Program-made: the position numbers and the translations under genes
Part shown: positions 13,927 through 24,775 of the stretch, piece after piece
Position numbering within the stretch: position 1 is the stretch's first letter
Layout: each line of letters opens with the position of its first letter
NCBI GenBank assembly: GCA_004352715.1
Contig: SCFE01000034.1
Span: 493,100-557,099 of the forward strand
Direction: 5' to 3'
Length of the DNA: 64,000 nucleotides
Source of the DNA: Hofstenia miamia
Taxonomy: Eukaryota > Xenacoelomorpha > Acoela
The notes under the pieces: generated by a model
The model's input: only the letters and a program-made list of their open reading frames with translations
Database searches by the model: none
Told to the model about the DNA's origin: nothing

Positions 13927-14216
13927 ATGTTGAAGCACCTTGTCTTCAGATAAGGCTTGTATGCTACAATTGTAAAAAATTATGCCTGGTAATATCTTGG
14001 GTAGAAAAGATCGTAGAGATCGGAAGCATTCCAATACAATTTTAATAAAAACAGACTGGTCATGTCGCTCATAAACTAGACCTACCCAACCATTAGAAGT
14101 AGAATCTGAGTGACTGCAACCACAGCTTCGATTATTTATCTCAGAGGGTGGTGTTAACTTTGAAAAGCCCCAATGAAGCATGGGATCATACGATACTCTA
14201 TAGAATCTGGGTTGAA
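13927..14216 (-). CDS. Candidate internal exon, unknown protein
   Basis: Reading the minus strand, a strong 3' splice site (pyrimidine-rich tract ending TTTTCATTTCAG) opens an uninterrupted frame at 14216, starting with the last two bases of a codon. The peptide includes PRFYRVSYDPMLHWGFSK, a short Cys/Ser patch (SCGCSHSD) and a hydrophobic end (LPKILPGIIFYN). Base composition is less AT-rich than the surroundings, which favours coding or a transposon fragment. I cannot find a convincing 5' splice site; the frame runs into a TA microsatellite, so the 3' boundary is unknown. The apparent signal peptide upstream (MSFLLMFCFLIIF) is just the translated polypyrimidine tract. No family recognised. 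Confidence 0.3.
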
Positions 14217-14883
14217 CTGAAATGAAAATTATTAAGAAGCAGAACATTAATAGAAAAGACAAACATTAAGAAGAAAATTTAGAAGTGCAATGAACAATTA
14301 AACAGTTTTCCTGTAACAGGAAATTTCACCAAACTCTTCTACTTCAAGGAATTCAAGTACGATTTCGAACTATGTTTACAGTAGAAATGATTAAAGGATG
14401 TATACGTTGATGATCCTTTTTAACCCATGGAAATCGATTAGTAACAGATACGATATGTTTTTGCAGTATTTTGGTTAAGTTTTGCATATAGTGTTTTGAT
14501 TATTTGGTCGATATTTTTAGTAATCGTAAAGTTAATTTTATAATAAGTATATATTTTTGTTGCAATGAGTAATTTTTTTAACAAAGTTGAGCGATTTCGT
14601 AGTGTTTTTAGAAACAAACTTTTCTTAGAGATAGATGTCTGAAGAATCGAGAGTTAACATTTTAGAATTTCGTATGCACCATTTACTTTAGACATAAGCT
14701 TACCATGGTTTTATACTATATAGTGATGTAGATCATAATGGATACAACTGTTTAATTCCAAATGCCTTCTAATTACCAAACATAAAAACTTTGTTGCTGT
14801 AAAGCTACAAGATTAACATACTGATCCTAGCGAACCAAACTCTAAAGAGGAATATGTTCCGATACTTAGTCGCTCGATCTCTA

Positions 14884-15096
14884 GAGGTGAAAGTGGTCGA
14901 ATAATCAGGTAACATTTAAAGGAAGAAAAAAATGCTATGACTCATTGGAATATATTTATTGTTAGTAACACTCGGTGAATGTTATTTTAAAAACCAATAT
15001 TTTATATTTATAGTCTTCCTTCTTTCTTTCATGAATAACAACTTAGCGCTAGCCAATCAAAAGTTAGCAATGTTACCTGACTTTTTGATCACCCTG
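14884..15096. mobile_element. TA-flanked MITE, Tc1/mariner type
   Basis: About 213 bp flanked by TA on both sides (14882-14883 and 15097-15098). The inverted ends are imperfect: the left begins GAGGTGAAAGTGGTC and continues to TCAGGTAACATT; the right, reverse-complemented, begins CAGGGTGATCAAAAAGTC and continues to CAGGTAACATT. There is no coding capacity. The TA target and CAGGG-type end suit Tc1/mariner. Decay of the left end makes the boundary there uncertain. Confidence 0.5.
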
Positions 15097-15692
15097 TAGA
15101 TTTAAGCGCTATTGAGATTCAGTGATCACTTTCTTGCCATAAATAATTGTGTTTTTCTGATATTAATGTGAAGTAGTGATTAGATTGCCGTTTTTTAGAA
15201 GAAAGCTTGAGTAGTTTAATATCAGTTTTCATATTTTATTGTATTTATTATTTTGCAGAAGTTTTTTAGTTAGTTTTAAACCATATTATTAAACAAATAC
15301 ACCTGGCAAACGAGTGCTAAGGGATTCTCTAGTAAATTTATTACCAAAATACTATCAATTATTGAGTGGATGTGCATTTAGTAAAGGATTTAGATAACGT
15401 TTCTTCAATGAAGGGCAAGTGAACGTCTTATCAAAGGTTGAAACGTTTACTTAGAATCAAAAGTTTTGTCCTTTTAAAGTTATCAAACTCAATAAAGGAT
15501 ATTACTTTTTCATTTTCTTTGATATGTTGTTACTACCGTTGTTTTTAATCATTTTATAAAATTTATTCTCAAAATAGTTTAAAAATTTAGACTGTCTGAT
15601 ATTTTATTTTTATTCGAGATGCCAGTAGTGTTTTGTAGGGATTAGCAAGTCATTTTATGAACTCACTAAGCATACCTACAGTTTGCGAGCTG

Positions 15693-15693
<1 letters not shown>

Positions 15694-15725
<32 letters not shown>
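15694..15725. repeat. (TA)n microsatellite
   Basis: Uninterrupted TA dinucleotide run of about 32 bases. Confidence 0.9.
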
Positions 15726-15728
<3 letters not shown>

Positions 15729-15934
15729 TTAGTTTTACGTAACAAACTGGTTTTTCCACATTTGTGAACAATTTTATCCAAGCCTGTTAAGAAGTATTGA
15801 AAACTTTTTACATGGACACATCTATGAGCGCGCCCATGTTCTTGTGCCTGAAGTATATGTAAATTAGAATTTATTTTCAAAGATAAATCCGATTTTTGTA
15901 AAAATATTCAAATTATTTCCATACCTAATGTTCA

Positions 15935-16085
15935 GATAATGGGGCGGTTTAATGCCAATGGGAACAACCACCCTGAAGTATTTTGTGGGAGTCTCGTTCA
16001 GGTTCGCTGTGCCCAAAGGCGCGCCCTGGACAGAACAGAGCCAGGTCGCGAATTTAAGTCGAAAGAGAAACAGGAGACAATTCTC
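15935..16085 (+). CDS. Candidate exon or transposon fragment, unknown product
   Basis: A 3' splice-like site (CATACCTAATGTTCAG) is followed directly by an open frame with ATG at 15939 (MGRFNANGNNHPEVFCGSLV and onward, then an Arg/Glu/Lys-rich part). The first 130 bases are about half G+C, far above the local background, and include the words GGCGCGCCC and GGTTCGC. A possible donor is CAG|GTTCGC near 15999, but it is weak. The frame closes in AT-rich DNA at 16121. It may be an exon, or a fragment of a GC-rich repeat like the one at 24480-24774. No protein family is recognised, and the end coordinate is only where the composition changes. Confidence 0.3.
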
Positions 16086-16436
16086 TATCGTGTGTTTTTA
16101 TATTTTAGATATCTTCGTTAGTTTGTGAGTTATAGGCGTTTAAATTTTTTTGTTGAAATCATCACAAATTTTGAAAAATTCCTAGTGGAAATAGGGTTAA
16201 TCCTATGACGTGATTGTTTGCCTAGAAAAATTTATGATTGAGTTTATTCAATGCACCCATTACTTGAAAAGGCTATTGTAGTTACCTAGATTGCCTTTCC
16301 GGATTCTCTCATTTCAATTGTAGGATATACCCTCTGTCCTAAAAGTCTGGTCACATCAATATAAAAAGGTTTAAGTGGATGAATTTTTTTATTGTTATCA
16401 ACAAAACAGGAATAAAAATGACAATGATATATGTAA

Positions 16437-16664
16437 CTAAACAAATCTATTTCCACCAAAAGTTAAAGAAATTTGGCGACGCACTTTTGTTTGGTCCACC
16501 ACAAACTTCATAATATCTCTTCGGCGCAAATGGTTCCATGCATCGATAACTGCAGCATGCAAGGTATCACGATTCACAGGATCCCGGAGCTCTACACGAT
16601 CTGCAATCAAACGAAATAGTCCTTGGTCTAAGGGGTTGACATCAGGACTTTGTGGCGGCTGTCT
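16437..16664 (-). pseudogene. Tc1/mariner transposase, C-terminal part
   Basis: In a different frame from the N-terminal piece. It begins QPPQSPDVNPLDQGLFRLIA and runs to the stop whose complement is 16437-16439 (end QISLTFGGNRFV). SPDVNPLD matches the block that carries the third catalytic acidic residue of IS630/Tc1/mariner transposases. Here that residue is Asp, where Tc1 has Glu (SPDLNPIE), so the parent resembles a DDxD member in this respect. There is no start codon or complete catalytic triad. Confidence 0.85.
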
Positions 16665-16903
16665 AACAACAGTAATTGTTGGATGACTTTACTGGGTCGG
16701 CCACTTCGTTGTTGTGATTTTAACAGACCTCGTTCTTGATATCTCCGTTTTAATCGCGATGGATATTCTCGAGTAATGTGATATTCCTGGCACAGATCTT
16801 GTAGTGATTCATCTCCAACATTGTCCTTTATTCTCTGATAGCGTAATAAAATGTCCAACCTGTCTCTTTCGGAAAGTTCACTATTTCTGTTTTCTCTATT
16901 CAT
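16650..16903 (-). pseudogene. Tc1/mariner transposase, N-terminal DNA-binding part
   Basis: Starts at the ATG whose complement is 16901-16903. It encodes a paired-type helix-turn-helix region: SELSERDRLDILLRYQRIKD, then a second helix set (SLQDLCQEYHITREYPSRLK), then the basic linker SGRPSKV. The SGRP stretch is the AT-hook-like linker seen between the two DNA-binding subdomains of many Tc1-like transposases. The frame is lost at the deletion junction near 16660-16670 and then hits a stop at 16628. The 254-bp piece could still make a DNA-binding peptide that competes with full transposase, but that is speculation. Confidence 0.85.
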
Positions 16904-17108
16904 TTTTCGTGCAAATGATTTTTATCAACTACACACAGTTAATTTATATGTGTAATCCAATACAACGATAATTTCGACCAATCACAAAACTATGTTGATA
17001 ATCGATTTATAGTAACTACGTGAATGGAATTTCCAAGAATGGAATGGAATTTCCACTGCACAGTAATTGATTAAAATTGATGTGACCAGACTTTTAGGAC
17101 AGAGGGTA

Positions 17109-18153
17109 CATGTTTATAAAAAGCCGTTTAAGTAATAACCTTCATTTTCAGTATTTCTTTTTTCAAAGCTAACTAATATGTGTCTTCCAAATTTAGCTAA
17201 ATGCCTATGACAGGATAAATCATTCGTAATTTTTATTTATGATATTTCAATCAATCCAAGGAATGAATATAATTATTTCCTTTTTCGTGAAGTAATTACA
17301 TATTTATATTTTTATATGTGAAATGTGACACTTATTAAGTAATGGAAATACAAAGTCATATACGGTTTATTTTGATTTTCATTATAGCATTTGTCTAAAC
17401 GAATTGATTATTCCCATTATTTCGATTGTTAGTGTTTTTTTCTATATATATATTTGCATGTACACACATAAACATATAAATAGTGTTATTTTTACTTTGT
17501 AATCTACCATAATATACCACGTCTACAAAAATTATAGATTATTTTATTCTATAATTAGGAAAAGTTCTCAAATTAATACCTATTATTAACTGAAGTTGGT
17601 GACATGAGTCTTTGAGATTTCTGAAGGACATTACCAAGTTTATTAAGGGAAATGTTTTCCAGTGTATTAAAGTTTTATAATGAAGAAATTCCTTTCACAC
17701 ATTTCTTAGCATTATTTATTGAACTTGTGAAATGTTTTAACACGATAACAGCTATTAGTTATACTTTTTTTGATTCACTGAAGTTCTAAAGGATAAATGA
17801 ATTTTATATATGCATGTATGCATATGTATGTGTAAGTATATATATATATATATATAATATATAAGTATAGAAGGCGCTTTGTAGTCAAAAACAAAATATT
17901 AGGGTGCACTGTGGAATACTCCAGGTATTAAGATAGGTAAAAAAATTGAGTATTGAAAAAAATAGCCTGTGAATTTTGGTGTTGTGTTCTTTCAAATATA
18001 CAAAATTGTCCGCAGTAAAATCGAATCACATATAATTTTCCATCCCTGCCAGGGCCAGCAGTAGCGCTTTAAAAACGCCACGTTCTAGAGCGAGAGTTCC
18101 GTTTATAATTACTATGATACAGAGTGCCCTCTATACTTATATATATATATATA
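17109..18153. other. Non-coding AT-rich stretch before gap
   Basis: No gene is seen. A (TA)n run lies at 17837-17866, and TA repeats (18136-18153) abut the assembly gap. A short GC-richer patch at 18040-18130 (CCCTGCCAGGGCCAGCAG) is unidentified. Confidence 0.45.
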
Positions 18154-19153
18154 NNNNNNNNNNNNNNNNNNNNNNNNNNNNNNNNNNNNNNNNNNNNNNN
18201 NNNNNNNNNNNNNNNNNNNNNNNNNNNNNNNNNNNNNNNNNNNNNNNNNNNNNNNNNNNNNNNNNNNNNNNNNNNNNNNNNNNNNNNNNNNNNNNNNNNN
18301 NNNNNNNNNNNNNNNNNNNNNNNNNNNNNNNNNNNNNNNNNNNNNNNNNNNNNNNNNNNNNNNNNNNNNNNNNNNNNNNNNNNNNNNNNNNNNNNNNNNN
18401 NNNNNNNNNNNNNNNNNNNNNNNNNNNNNNNNNNNNNNNNNNNNNNNNNNNNNNNNNNNNNNNNNNNNNNNNNNNNNNNNNNNNNNNNNNNNNNNNNNNN
18501 NNNNNNNNNNNNNNNNNNNNNNNNNNNNNNNNNNNNNNNNNNNNNNNNNNNNNNNNNNNNNNNNNNNNNNNNNNNNNNNNNNNNNNNNNNNNNNNNNNNN
18601 NNNNNNNNNNNNNNNNNNNNNNNNNNNNNNNNNNNNNNNNNNNNNNNNNNNNNNNNNNNNNNNNNNNNNNNNNNNNNNNNNNNNNNNNNNNNNNNNNNNN
18701 NNNNNNNNNNNNNNNNNNNNNNNNNNNNNNNNNNNNNNNNNNNNNNNNNNNNNNNNNNNNNNNNNNNNNNNNNNNNNNNNNNNNNNNNNNNNNNNNNNNN
18801 NNNNNNNNNNNNNNNNNNNNNNNNNNNNNNNNNNNNNNNNNNNNNNNNNNNNNNNNNNNNNNNNNNNNNNNNNNNNNNNNNNNNNNNNNNNNNNNNNNNN
18901 NNNNNNNNNNNNNNNNNNNNNNNNNNNNNNNNNNNNNNNNNNNNNNNNNNNNNNNNNNNNNNNNNNNNNNNNNNNNNNNNNNNNNNNNNNNNNNNNNNNN
19001 NNNNNNNNNNNNNNNNNNNNNNNNNNNNNNNNNNNNNNNNNNNNNNNNNNNNNNNNNNNNNNNNNNNNNNNNNNNNNNNNNNNNNNNNNNNNNNNNNNNN
19101 NNNNNNNNNNNNNNNNNNNNNNNNNNNNNNNNNNNNNNNNNNNNNNNNNNNNN
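18154..19153. other. Assembly gap, 1000 N
   Basis: Exactly 1000 unknown bases, most likely a default placeholder length. A TA microsatellite precedes it directly and another (19274-19310) follows within about 120 bases. Long open frames across it on both strands consist of unknown residues and are meaningless. Confidence 0.99.
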
Positions 19154-19275
19154 TTGAATTAAGGCTTTTAAAAATCAAAATTGGGCATGAAAAGATCCGA
19201 GTAAGGCAATTAGTCATCCAATTAATACAAACAAATATCCGATAAAATTGTTTGTACTGAAATCGACCAAAAATT

Positions 19276-19310
<35 letters not shown>

Positions 19311-22196
19311 GGTGTGAGTTATTATCGCTTTTTTAAATTATGCGGGAGTTGGTTGTATTGGTTACGAAAATATGTAGCCACATGCACATCAACGATCAAC
19401 CCTTGATTATAATTTCATTATATAAGAATCAATTCCCAAAATTGTGTCAACTTCTCAACAAAAATTGTGGATAATTTGAGCAAATGCTGCTTTGTTGTGG
19501 ATAAATTTATTGTTCCCTTGAATTTTTCAAATAAACATTAATCTTTAAGATCACCCTTAAATTCATACATTTTTATATTTACTATCCTCAATTTGGAATA
19601 GTTGAACTTTTATATTAAATATTTTGTCCGCTTGACATATCAAAGTCACCCTCCACTATTGATAAATATACCTAGTTTAATCCCTCCAATACATTCAACG
19701 TACAAGGCTAGCATTAATTCCTTAAACGTATTTTATAGTTAATCAACGCTCTCAACGTTGATTGGCCAATGATTTTCGTTAATAAATTCGCTATGAATTT
19801 CTTAAGAAAATAGTATCTTGGCTGGACAGCTGCTTTATTTGGAGGACATCTTTACATGTTAACTAATACAATGAGTGTTTACCTGACCCTTTGTTTAGAC
19901 TGATAAACAATATCTCATGATCATCTATCAATGAAGAACTTTCTTATCATTTTCGTCATATGTTGCAGTCATATCTTTACAGGTACTTCTTGATTTTCAA
20001 TACTCATAAGTTTAGTGTATTCTGCTTTAAGTTGCGTTTCGAATACGAATTCCACTAGTTTATTGTTGCGAAATCACAAGCTATCAGAAACTGACACGTC
20101 TTTAATTGTCACTTAACATTATTTCAATTATGGCTAAATTACTTTTAACTATTATACGTGCGTATATATTTACTTAATGCAATGATTGGAATTACGCGTT
20201 AAGGAATATTCCGTCCCAATAACAAATTCGTAACCAACTACCGCCTTTGAGTAGAATCAATGTATCAAGAGGGCTTTAAAAAAGTTTTGGTTATAAATTT
20301 TTTTATTTGTCAAATTACCGAGCTTCCAAATATCTTGAGTTGCGATGCACACTATTGATTATATGTGTCAAAATATTTAAATATATGAAGAATCAATTGC
20401 GATTTAGGCTTAAGTTGAAGCGAAATCTGTCAAATTTAATATTTCATTGATAGAATAAATTTTTCCTAAGGCGACATGTTTTCGTGAATGTTTCAGTGTT
20501 TTCTAATTGGTAATGTTGAACGTAATTGTTAACATTGACTTGTGCATATATATTAGTAAATATTTATTTGTGGCGGGGCTGGAGGGGACATGTATTTTCT
20601 GTCCAGAAATTATCAAACGTATTCTCTGCTCGCGACAAGTGTATTGTTTAGGGAGGCTTTGAAGATGTCTAAATTTAGCATTTCTTTCATAAACATGCCG
20701 TGGTGGGATTTGGAAAAAATTGGGGCATGTAATTGACTTAAAATTAAACTATAAAGGAATTTATTTAGAATTTACCTAGACCTATTTTATTGCAATTTTA
20801 CTAGTTCACTGAGAAAAGATTTGTAATTAATTTTCAGAGGGGAATTCTTCCTAAATATTTTCATTAATCCTTGCTATCAGTTACATGTATCAGTTTATTT
20901 GATACATTTCTGTCACTTGTGTGCATGATTCAACAACCACCTTCTTATCACAGTTTTCTATATTAAAATTTAATAAACGCAAATCGGTCAATTAATATCC
21001 AATTTAATCTGTTACAGAAGCATTTGAAACGAACCCGGTCACACAAATAGTTTTTGCCATTTAATTATTTTAATTTTGAAAAGTGAGCATTTACATTGTT
21101 TAGACACAAGCTTTTATTTTCTAAATGGCAAATGTCAACTTCGAGTGCTTTACGTATTTCTGAAAGGTCATGGTGACAACATGCTTATATATTAAAGAAT
21201 CACTGATTTTTTGTATACTTAATAGATTTTTTCTCGGTTAGTGTTAAATCTGTGTCGAAAAAATATTTCAATTTTTTCTGTCAAATTGATACAGAAACGA
21301 AGCTTCCCGCCAAAACGTCGAGGTAGAGAATACATACTAATTTACTAATTCTAGTATACATGTAGTTATGTAAATTTGCACATAGATTTTTTCGAAATAT
21401 ATATTATGTAGTCTGTTATTGAAAAAATACTAAATTCATATTGTGTAACTGTGACGTCCTTGCCTCATACATATAGCGTTAGTTTTGTTCGCTTGCTAGT
21501 TCTTCATTCTACTTAATGATGATGTGAAGTGACTTTTATATTTATGCTGTGAGTAGATACGAACAAAAGAAAAATTATTTTGACTTCCCCATGTAAGGTA
21601 TTCTAAGAGTGATTGCAAACCGTTTTTTTCATAGATAGGAAATTTCGCTAGGATTGGGTATTAATTTACAGAATAAATATTGAAACTTAATAGCAGATTT
21701 GATATTGTAAAATAACCCTTCTTATTATTTTCCACAAGCTACCCAACGAGTTGTTAATGTGTTAACTTGATATTAATGAAATCCATTTAATCGTTTTGCT
21801 TGTACAGGTTTTTTTTAGAGAGATTCATTGTAAATTACCAAAAATGGATTGTACATTTACAACTGGATTTTACCGAAATCCTCTATATAAATTATGGAAA
21901 TTTTCGACATTTTAGGCGGCATACTCAGGTTTAATCTACAGTGTGGTCAACTTATACACTGTAGTCTCAATAAACGTGAGGGCAAAAGTTACAATAGTTT
22001 AATAAATTTTAATTCTTTTACATAAAATTCAGATTTCCTGTTAATTTTCAACAATTTGATGGGGCTGTCTACGGTTGGACTAATGTGCAAGCTATTCTTG
22101 ATTAATAGCCTAAAATGATTTCTACAGTGAAATGTCATTTTTCGCTTGATTAATGATTCCAGTTCAGTAGTTTTAAAATACGTTTTCCTTTATCCA
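19154..22196. other. Non-coding AT-rich stretch
   Basis: Contains a (TA)n run at about 19274-19310. No exon, RNA gene or transposon end is recognised in the remaining 2.9 kb. Confidence 0.4.
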
Positions 22197-23801
22197 ACCT
22201 AAATGTAGAGAGTTTTGGACTGTGTTTTTCTTTTGCTGCAATATCCTCACAATTTAGTGTTGTTGTTGGAAAGCAACCATTCACAATTATTGAAACAATT
22301 CAATTTTTGTCATGTGAAATATAAGTTTTTATTCTATGAATCAATACTCTTTATATTTTTGTACAGGTTTGTCCTAGACCAGGGGTGTGTTGTAGCATAG
22401 GCTGAAATTTTAGTTTTGAAAAAATTGTTCCGCTTGCAATTCTGAGAGTTTTAATTAGCATAATAGTTAGGATTTTTGTTTTTCTATGAATATTTTTTTC
22501 TATTCATTTTTAAAAATATATTTTTCCATCTATTCGGTATGATCTATATAACTATTAGAGGGCAAATAATAACAGGCAGTCCACTGACTAATCAACAAAT
22601 TAATTTTCTTGTCTGGTTATTACCATTGCCTAGTCATTAAATGCTTTGCTTAACAATAGTATTTATTTTTAATATTTATGGAAGCTTTTAGTAAATGCAT
22701 TGTTTTCTCTCAGAGTATTCGATTGATACACAAAAATACGGAGACAATTTCATTAGATTTCTCCATAAATGGGTGCATATCTTTGCCGAAAATTATTATT
22801 TGTAAGCAATACGAAGTTTCCACTGTTTATTCGACAATGTGATACTCCTTCGTCGGTTTAGCATTCGCNCCTCGTAAACATCTATTGAATCGAGTTGATC
22901 AGACAAATAGTTTGAAAAGGCACCTTGGCATGCATTTTCTGTTTTGTGTATAGCATGTTCTTGATTATTTAAAACTGGAGATGGTGAAATGTGGTTTGGA
23001 TGGTTTTTATCAAAATGCTTCTGTAACTCCGACTTACTCCCAAAATAGGTTTTGCAAAACAAGCAAAAATTAACCATTGTCCGCTTATGCTTGGTATGAA
23101 GGTGGGATCTCACCTGTTTTGGGCGGGGNACCTAAATGTAGAGAGTTTTGGACTGTGTTTTTCTTTTGCTGCAATATCCTCACAATTTAGTGTTGTTGTT
23201 GGAAAGCAACCATTCACAATTATTGAAACAATTCAATTTTTGTCATGTGAAATATAAGTTTTTATTCTATGAATCAATACTCTTTATATTTTTGTACAGG
23301 TTTGTCCTAGACCAGGGGTGTGTTGTAGCATAGGCTGAAATTTTAGTTTTGAAAAAATTGTTCCGCTTGCAATTCTGAGAGTTTTAATTAGCATAATAGT
23401 TAGGATTTTTGTTTTTCTATGAATATTTTTTTCTATTCATTTTTAAAAATATATTTTTCCATCTATTCGGTATGATCTATATAACTATTAGAGGGCAAAT
23501 AATAACAGGCAGTCCACTGACTAATCAACAAATTAATTTTCTTGTCTGGTTATTACCATTGCCTAGTCATTAAATGCTTTGCTTAACAATAGTATTTATT
23601 TTTAATATTTATGGAAGCTTTTAGTAAATGCATTGTTTTCTCTCAGAGTATTCGATTGATACACAAAAATACGGAGACAATTTCATTAGATTTCTCCATA
23701 AATGGGTGCATATCTTTGCCGAAAATTATTATTTGTAAGCAATACGAAGTTTCCACTGTTTATTCGACAGTGTGATACTCCTTCGTCGGTTTAGCATTCG
23801 C
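22197..23801. repeat. Unmerged contig overlap 4 (672 bp twice) around a foreign island
   Basis: Positions 22197-22868 recur at 23130-23801 (offset 933), with at least one substitution (cgacaat versus cgacagt near the right end). Single N lie at 22869 and 23129, with an unrelated 259-bp island between. Since the two copies are the overlapping ends of neighbouring contigs, the island cannot truly sit between them. The 61-residue open frames at 22215-22400 and 23148-23333 are the same sequence and are not supported as a gene. Confidence 0.85.
22870..23128 (-). CDS. C2H2 zinc-finger protein fragment
   Basis: Minus-strand open fragment in an isolated contig, truncated at both sides by N. Reading from 23128 it starts within a finger (RPKQVRSHLHTKH, the second half of a finger with the H-x3-H pair). 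It continues into a complete C2H2 finger, CLFCKTYFGSKSELQKHFDK followed by NH (C-x2-C-x12-H-x4-H). A non-finger tail with acidic and Asn-rich parts follows, ending ...SIDVYE at the N. The frame that continues past the N into 22868-22796 (to a stop) belongs to different DNA and should not be joined. The family is nucleic-acid-binding and probably nuclear; no orthology is assigned. Its scaffold position is doubtful. Confidence 0.7.
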
Positions 23802-24234
23802 AAAACGGTGTATTGTCAGCTAAATATTGGCATCCAAATCGATAAATCAATGTACGTATGATAATGTACTTCACAATTTTTCTCAATCCACCAGCTCAAC
23901 TTTAATTTGGAGCATGAATATTTGTTTACATAGCCTTTATCCATTCCGTATAGATTTCAGTAGTATTAATCATTTTAATTTTTAGGAATGTACTAAGCTC
24001 CACGTATATAAAACCTAAGCGCTATAGGATTTTGAAAAAAAATCCACAACGGCAGTCTTGTTCGAAAGCACAACAATACTATATCAGGGTTCACAAAGTG
24101 TGACTAATTTTTGAAAAATTTATTAATAAGGACTTCTTATAAGGTTATTTTCGAAAAATTGGTTTTCAACTTCAAATTATTAAAAAGCTCTTTACTCAGG
24201 TCAATTATATTTTATTAAAATACCCAATACCTTT

Positions 24235-24257
24235 ATATATATATATATATATATATA
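24235..24257. repeat. (TA)n microsatellite
   Basis: Short uninterrupted TA run of about 22 bases. Confidence 0.85.
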
Positions 24258-24309
24258 ATGAAATTTTTGTCTAGAATTACAAAAAACAAAGCATGCGTGC
24301 AATCAAGCG

Positions 24310-24430
24310 TAGATTGATTGATCAAAAAATTACTGATGTTGATCATCATTTGATTGGAGAGAAATCCAAAAGGTTGAATATTGCGAATCAAAGTCAATGT
24401 TCGGGTCGGATCAGGTTCAATTATGGCCCA
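24310..24430. repeat. CGGGTCGG-type dispersed repeat, copy A
   Basis: The segment ATTACTGATGTTGATCATCA through TTTGATTGGAGAGAAATCC, then a word GTTCGGGTCGGATC, closely resembles 60041-60240, where the first part occurs twice. The GGGTCGG part also resembles the 149-bp hAT-type element at 26791. It is a diverged member of one repeat family; ends not located. Confidence 0.55.
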
Positions 24431-24479
24431 CTTAATATATTTAGTGGTCGGGGTTACTCTACCAGTCAACAGACTGAAG

Positions 24480-24774
24480 AGTCCGTGTCAACAGATCAAG
24501 TCCGTGACTCTTCCCCTGGAAGTGTACCCGCTAGGGCCGGATCTTGTATCATGCTTGACCTCTGGCGACCCCTGGCACGCAGAGTGCTGATCTGTGTTGA
24601 GTCTGATCAGCAGGAGTGAAGCCGAAGGCCGAGCTTCATTGAGAGGGTTGCGCCTCTCTACAGCTTTCACCAACCAAGGCTACTAACTGAGGTAACTCGT
24701 GAGCACTTGCGTCTGCCTGTTATGGAACCTATGACGAAGCAAAGCTCCCTCATAGGTAAGGCTCAGCAAATGCT
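24480..24774. other. GC-rich hairpin-dense block, left part
   Basis: Strongly GC-rich against the AT-rich surroundings, with no recognisable protein. Four perfect inverted repeats with short loops follow one another: 24586-24592 with 24605-24611 (GCTGATC), 24617-24622 with 24633-24638 (TGAAGC), 24641-24646 with 24653-24658 (GAGAGG), and 24727-24734 with 24750-24757 (ACCTATGA). It ends at an N. It may be a structured RNA gene, a SINE-like element or the interior of a larger transposon. It does not match the tRNA, 5S or spliceosomal RNA patterns I know. Confidence 0.45.
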
Positions 24775-24775
24775 N

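Larger units (their letters stand above)
16330..17106. mobile_element. Tc1/mariner internal-deletion element with intact ends
   Basis: A 777-bp element bounded by perfect 31-bp terminal inverted repeats: 16330-16360 (begins CCCTCTGTCCTAAAAGTC) and 17076-17106 (its exact reverse complement). It is flanked by TA at 16328-16329 and 17107-17108, the canonical Tc1/mariner target duplication. Between the ends, on the minus strand, are the first about 85 residues and the last about 74 residues of a transposase, fused out of frame. The middle, with the first two catalytic acidic residues, is gone. Identical ends indicate a recent insertion mobilised in trans by an intact relative. Confidence 0.95.

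Noticed and set aside
14217-14262. Signal-peptide-like start MSFLLMFCFLIIF on the minus strand
   Set aside because: It is the translated pyrimidine tract and AG of a splice acceptor, so more likely intron than secretion signal.
18069-19245. Three open frames of 347-382 residues on both strands
   Set aside because: They consist almost entirely of unknown residues across the N gap.
22215-23333. Identical 61-residue open frames at 22215 and 23148
   Set aside because: Also the two copies of a contig overlap; no domain.
24293-24673. Four overlapping frames in the GC-rich block
   Set aside because: High GC reduces stops by chance; no frame shows a domain, and hairpins explain the sequence better.
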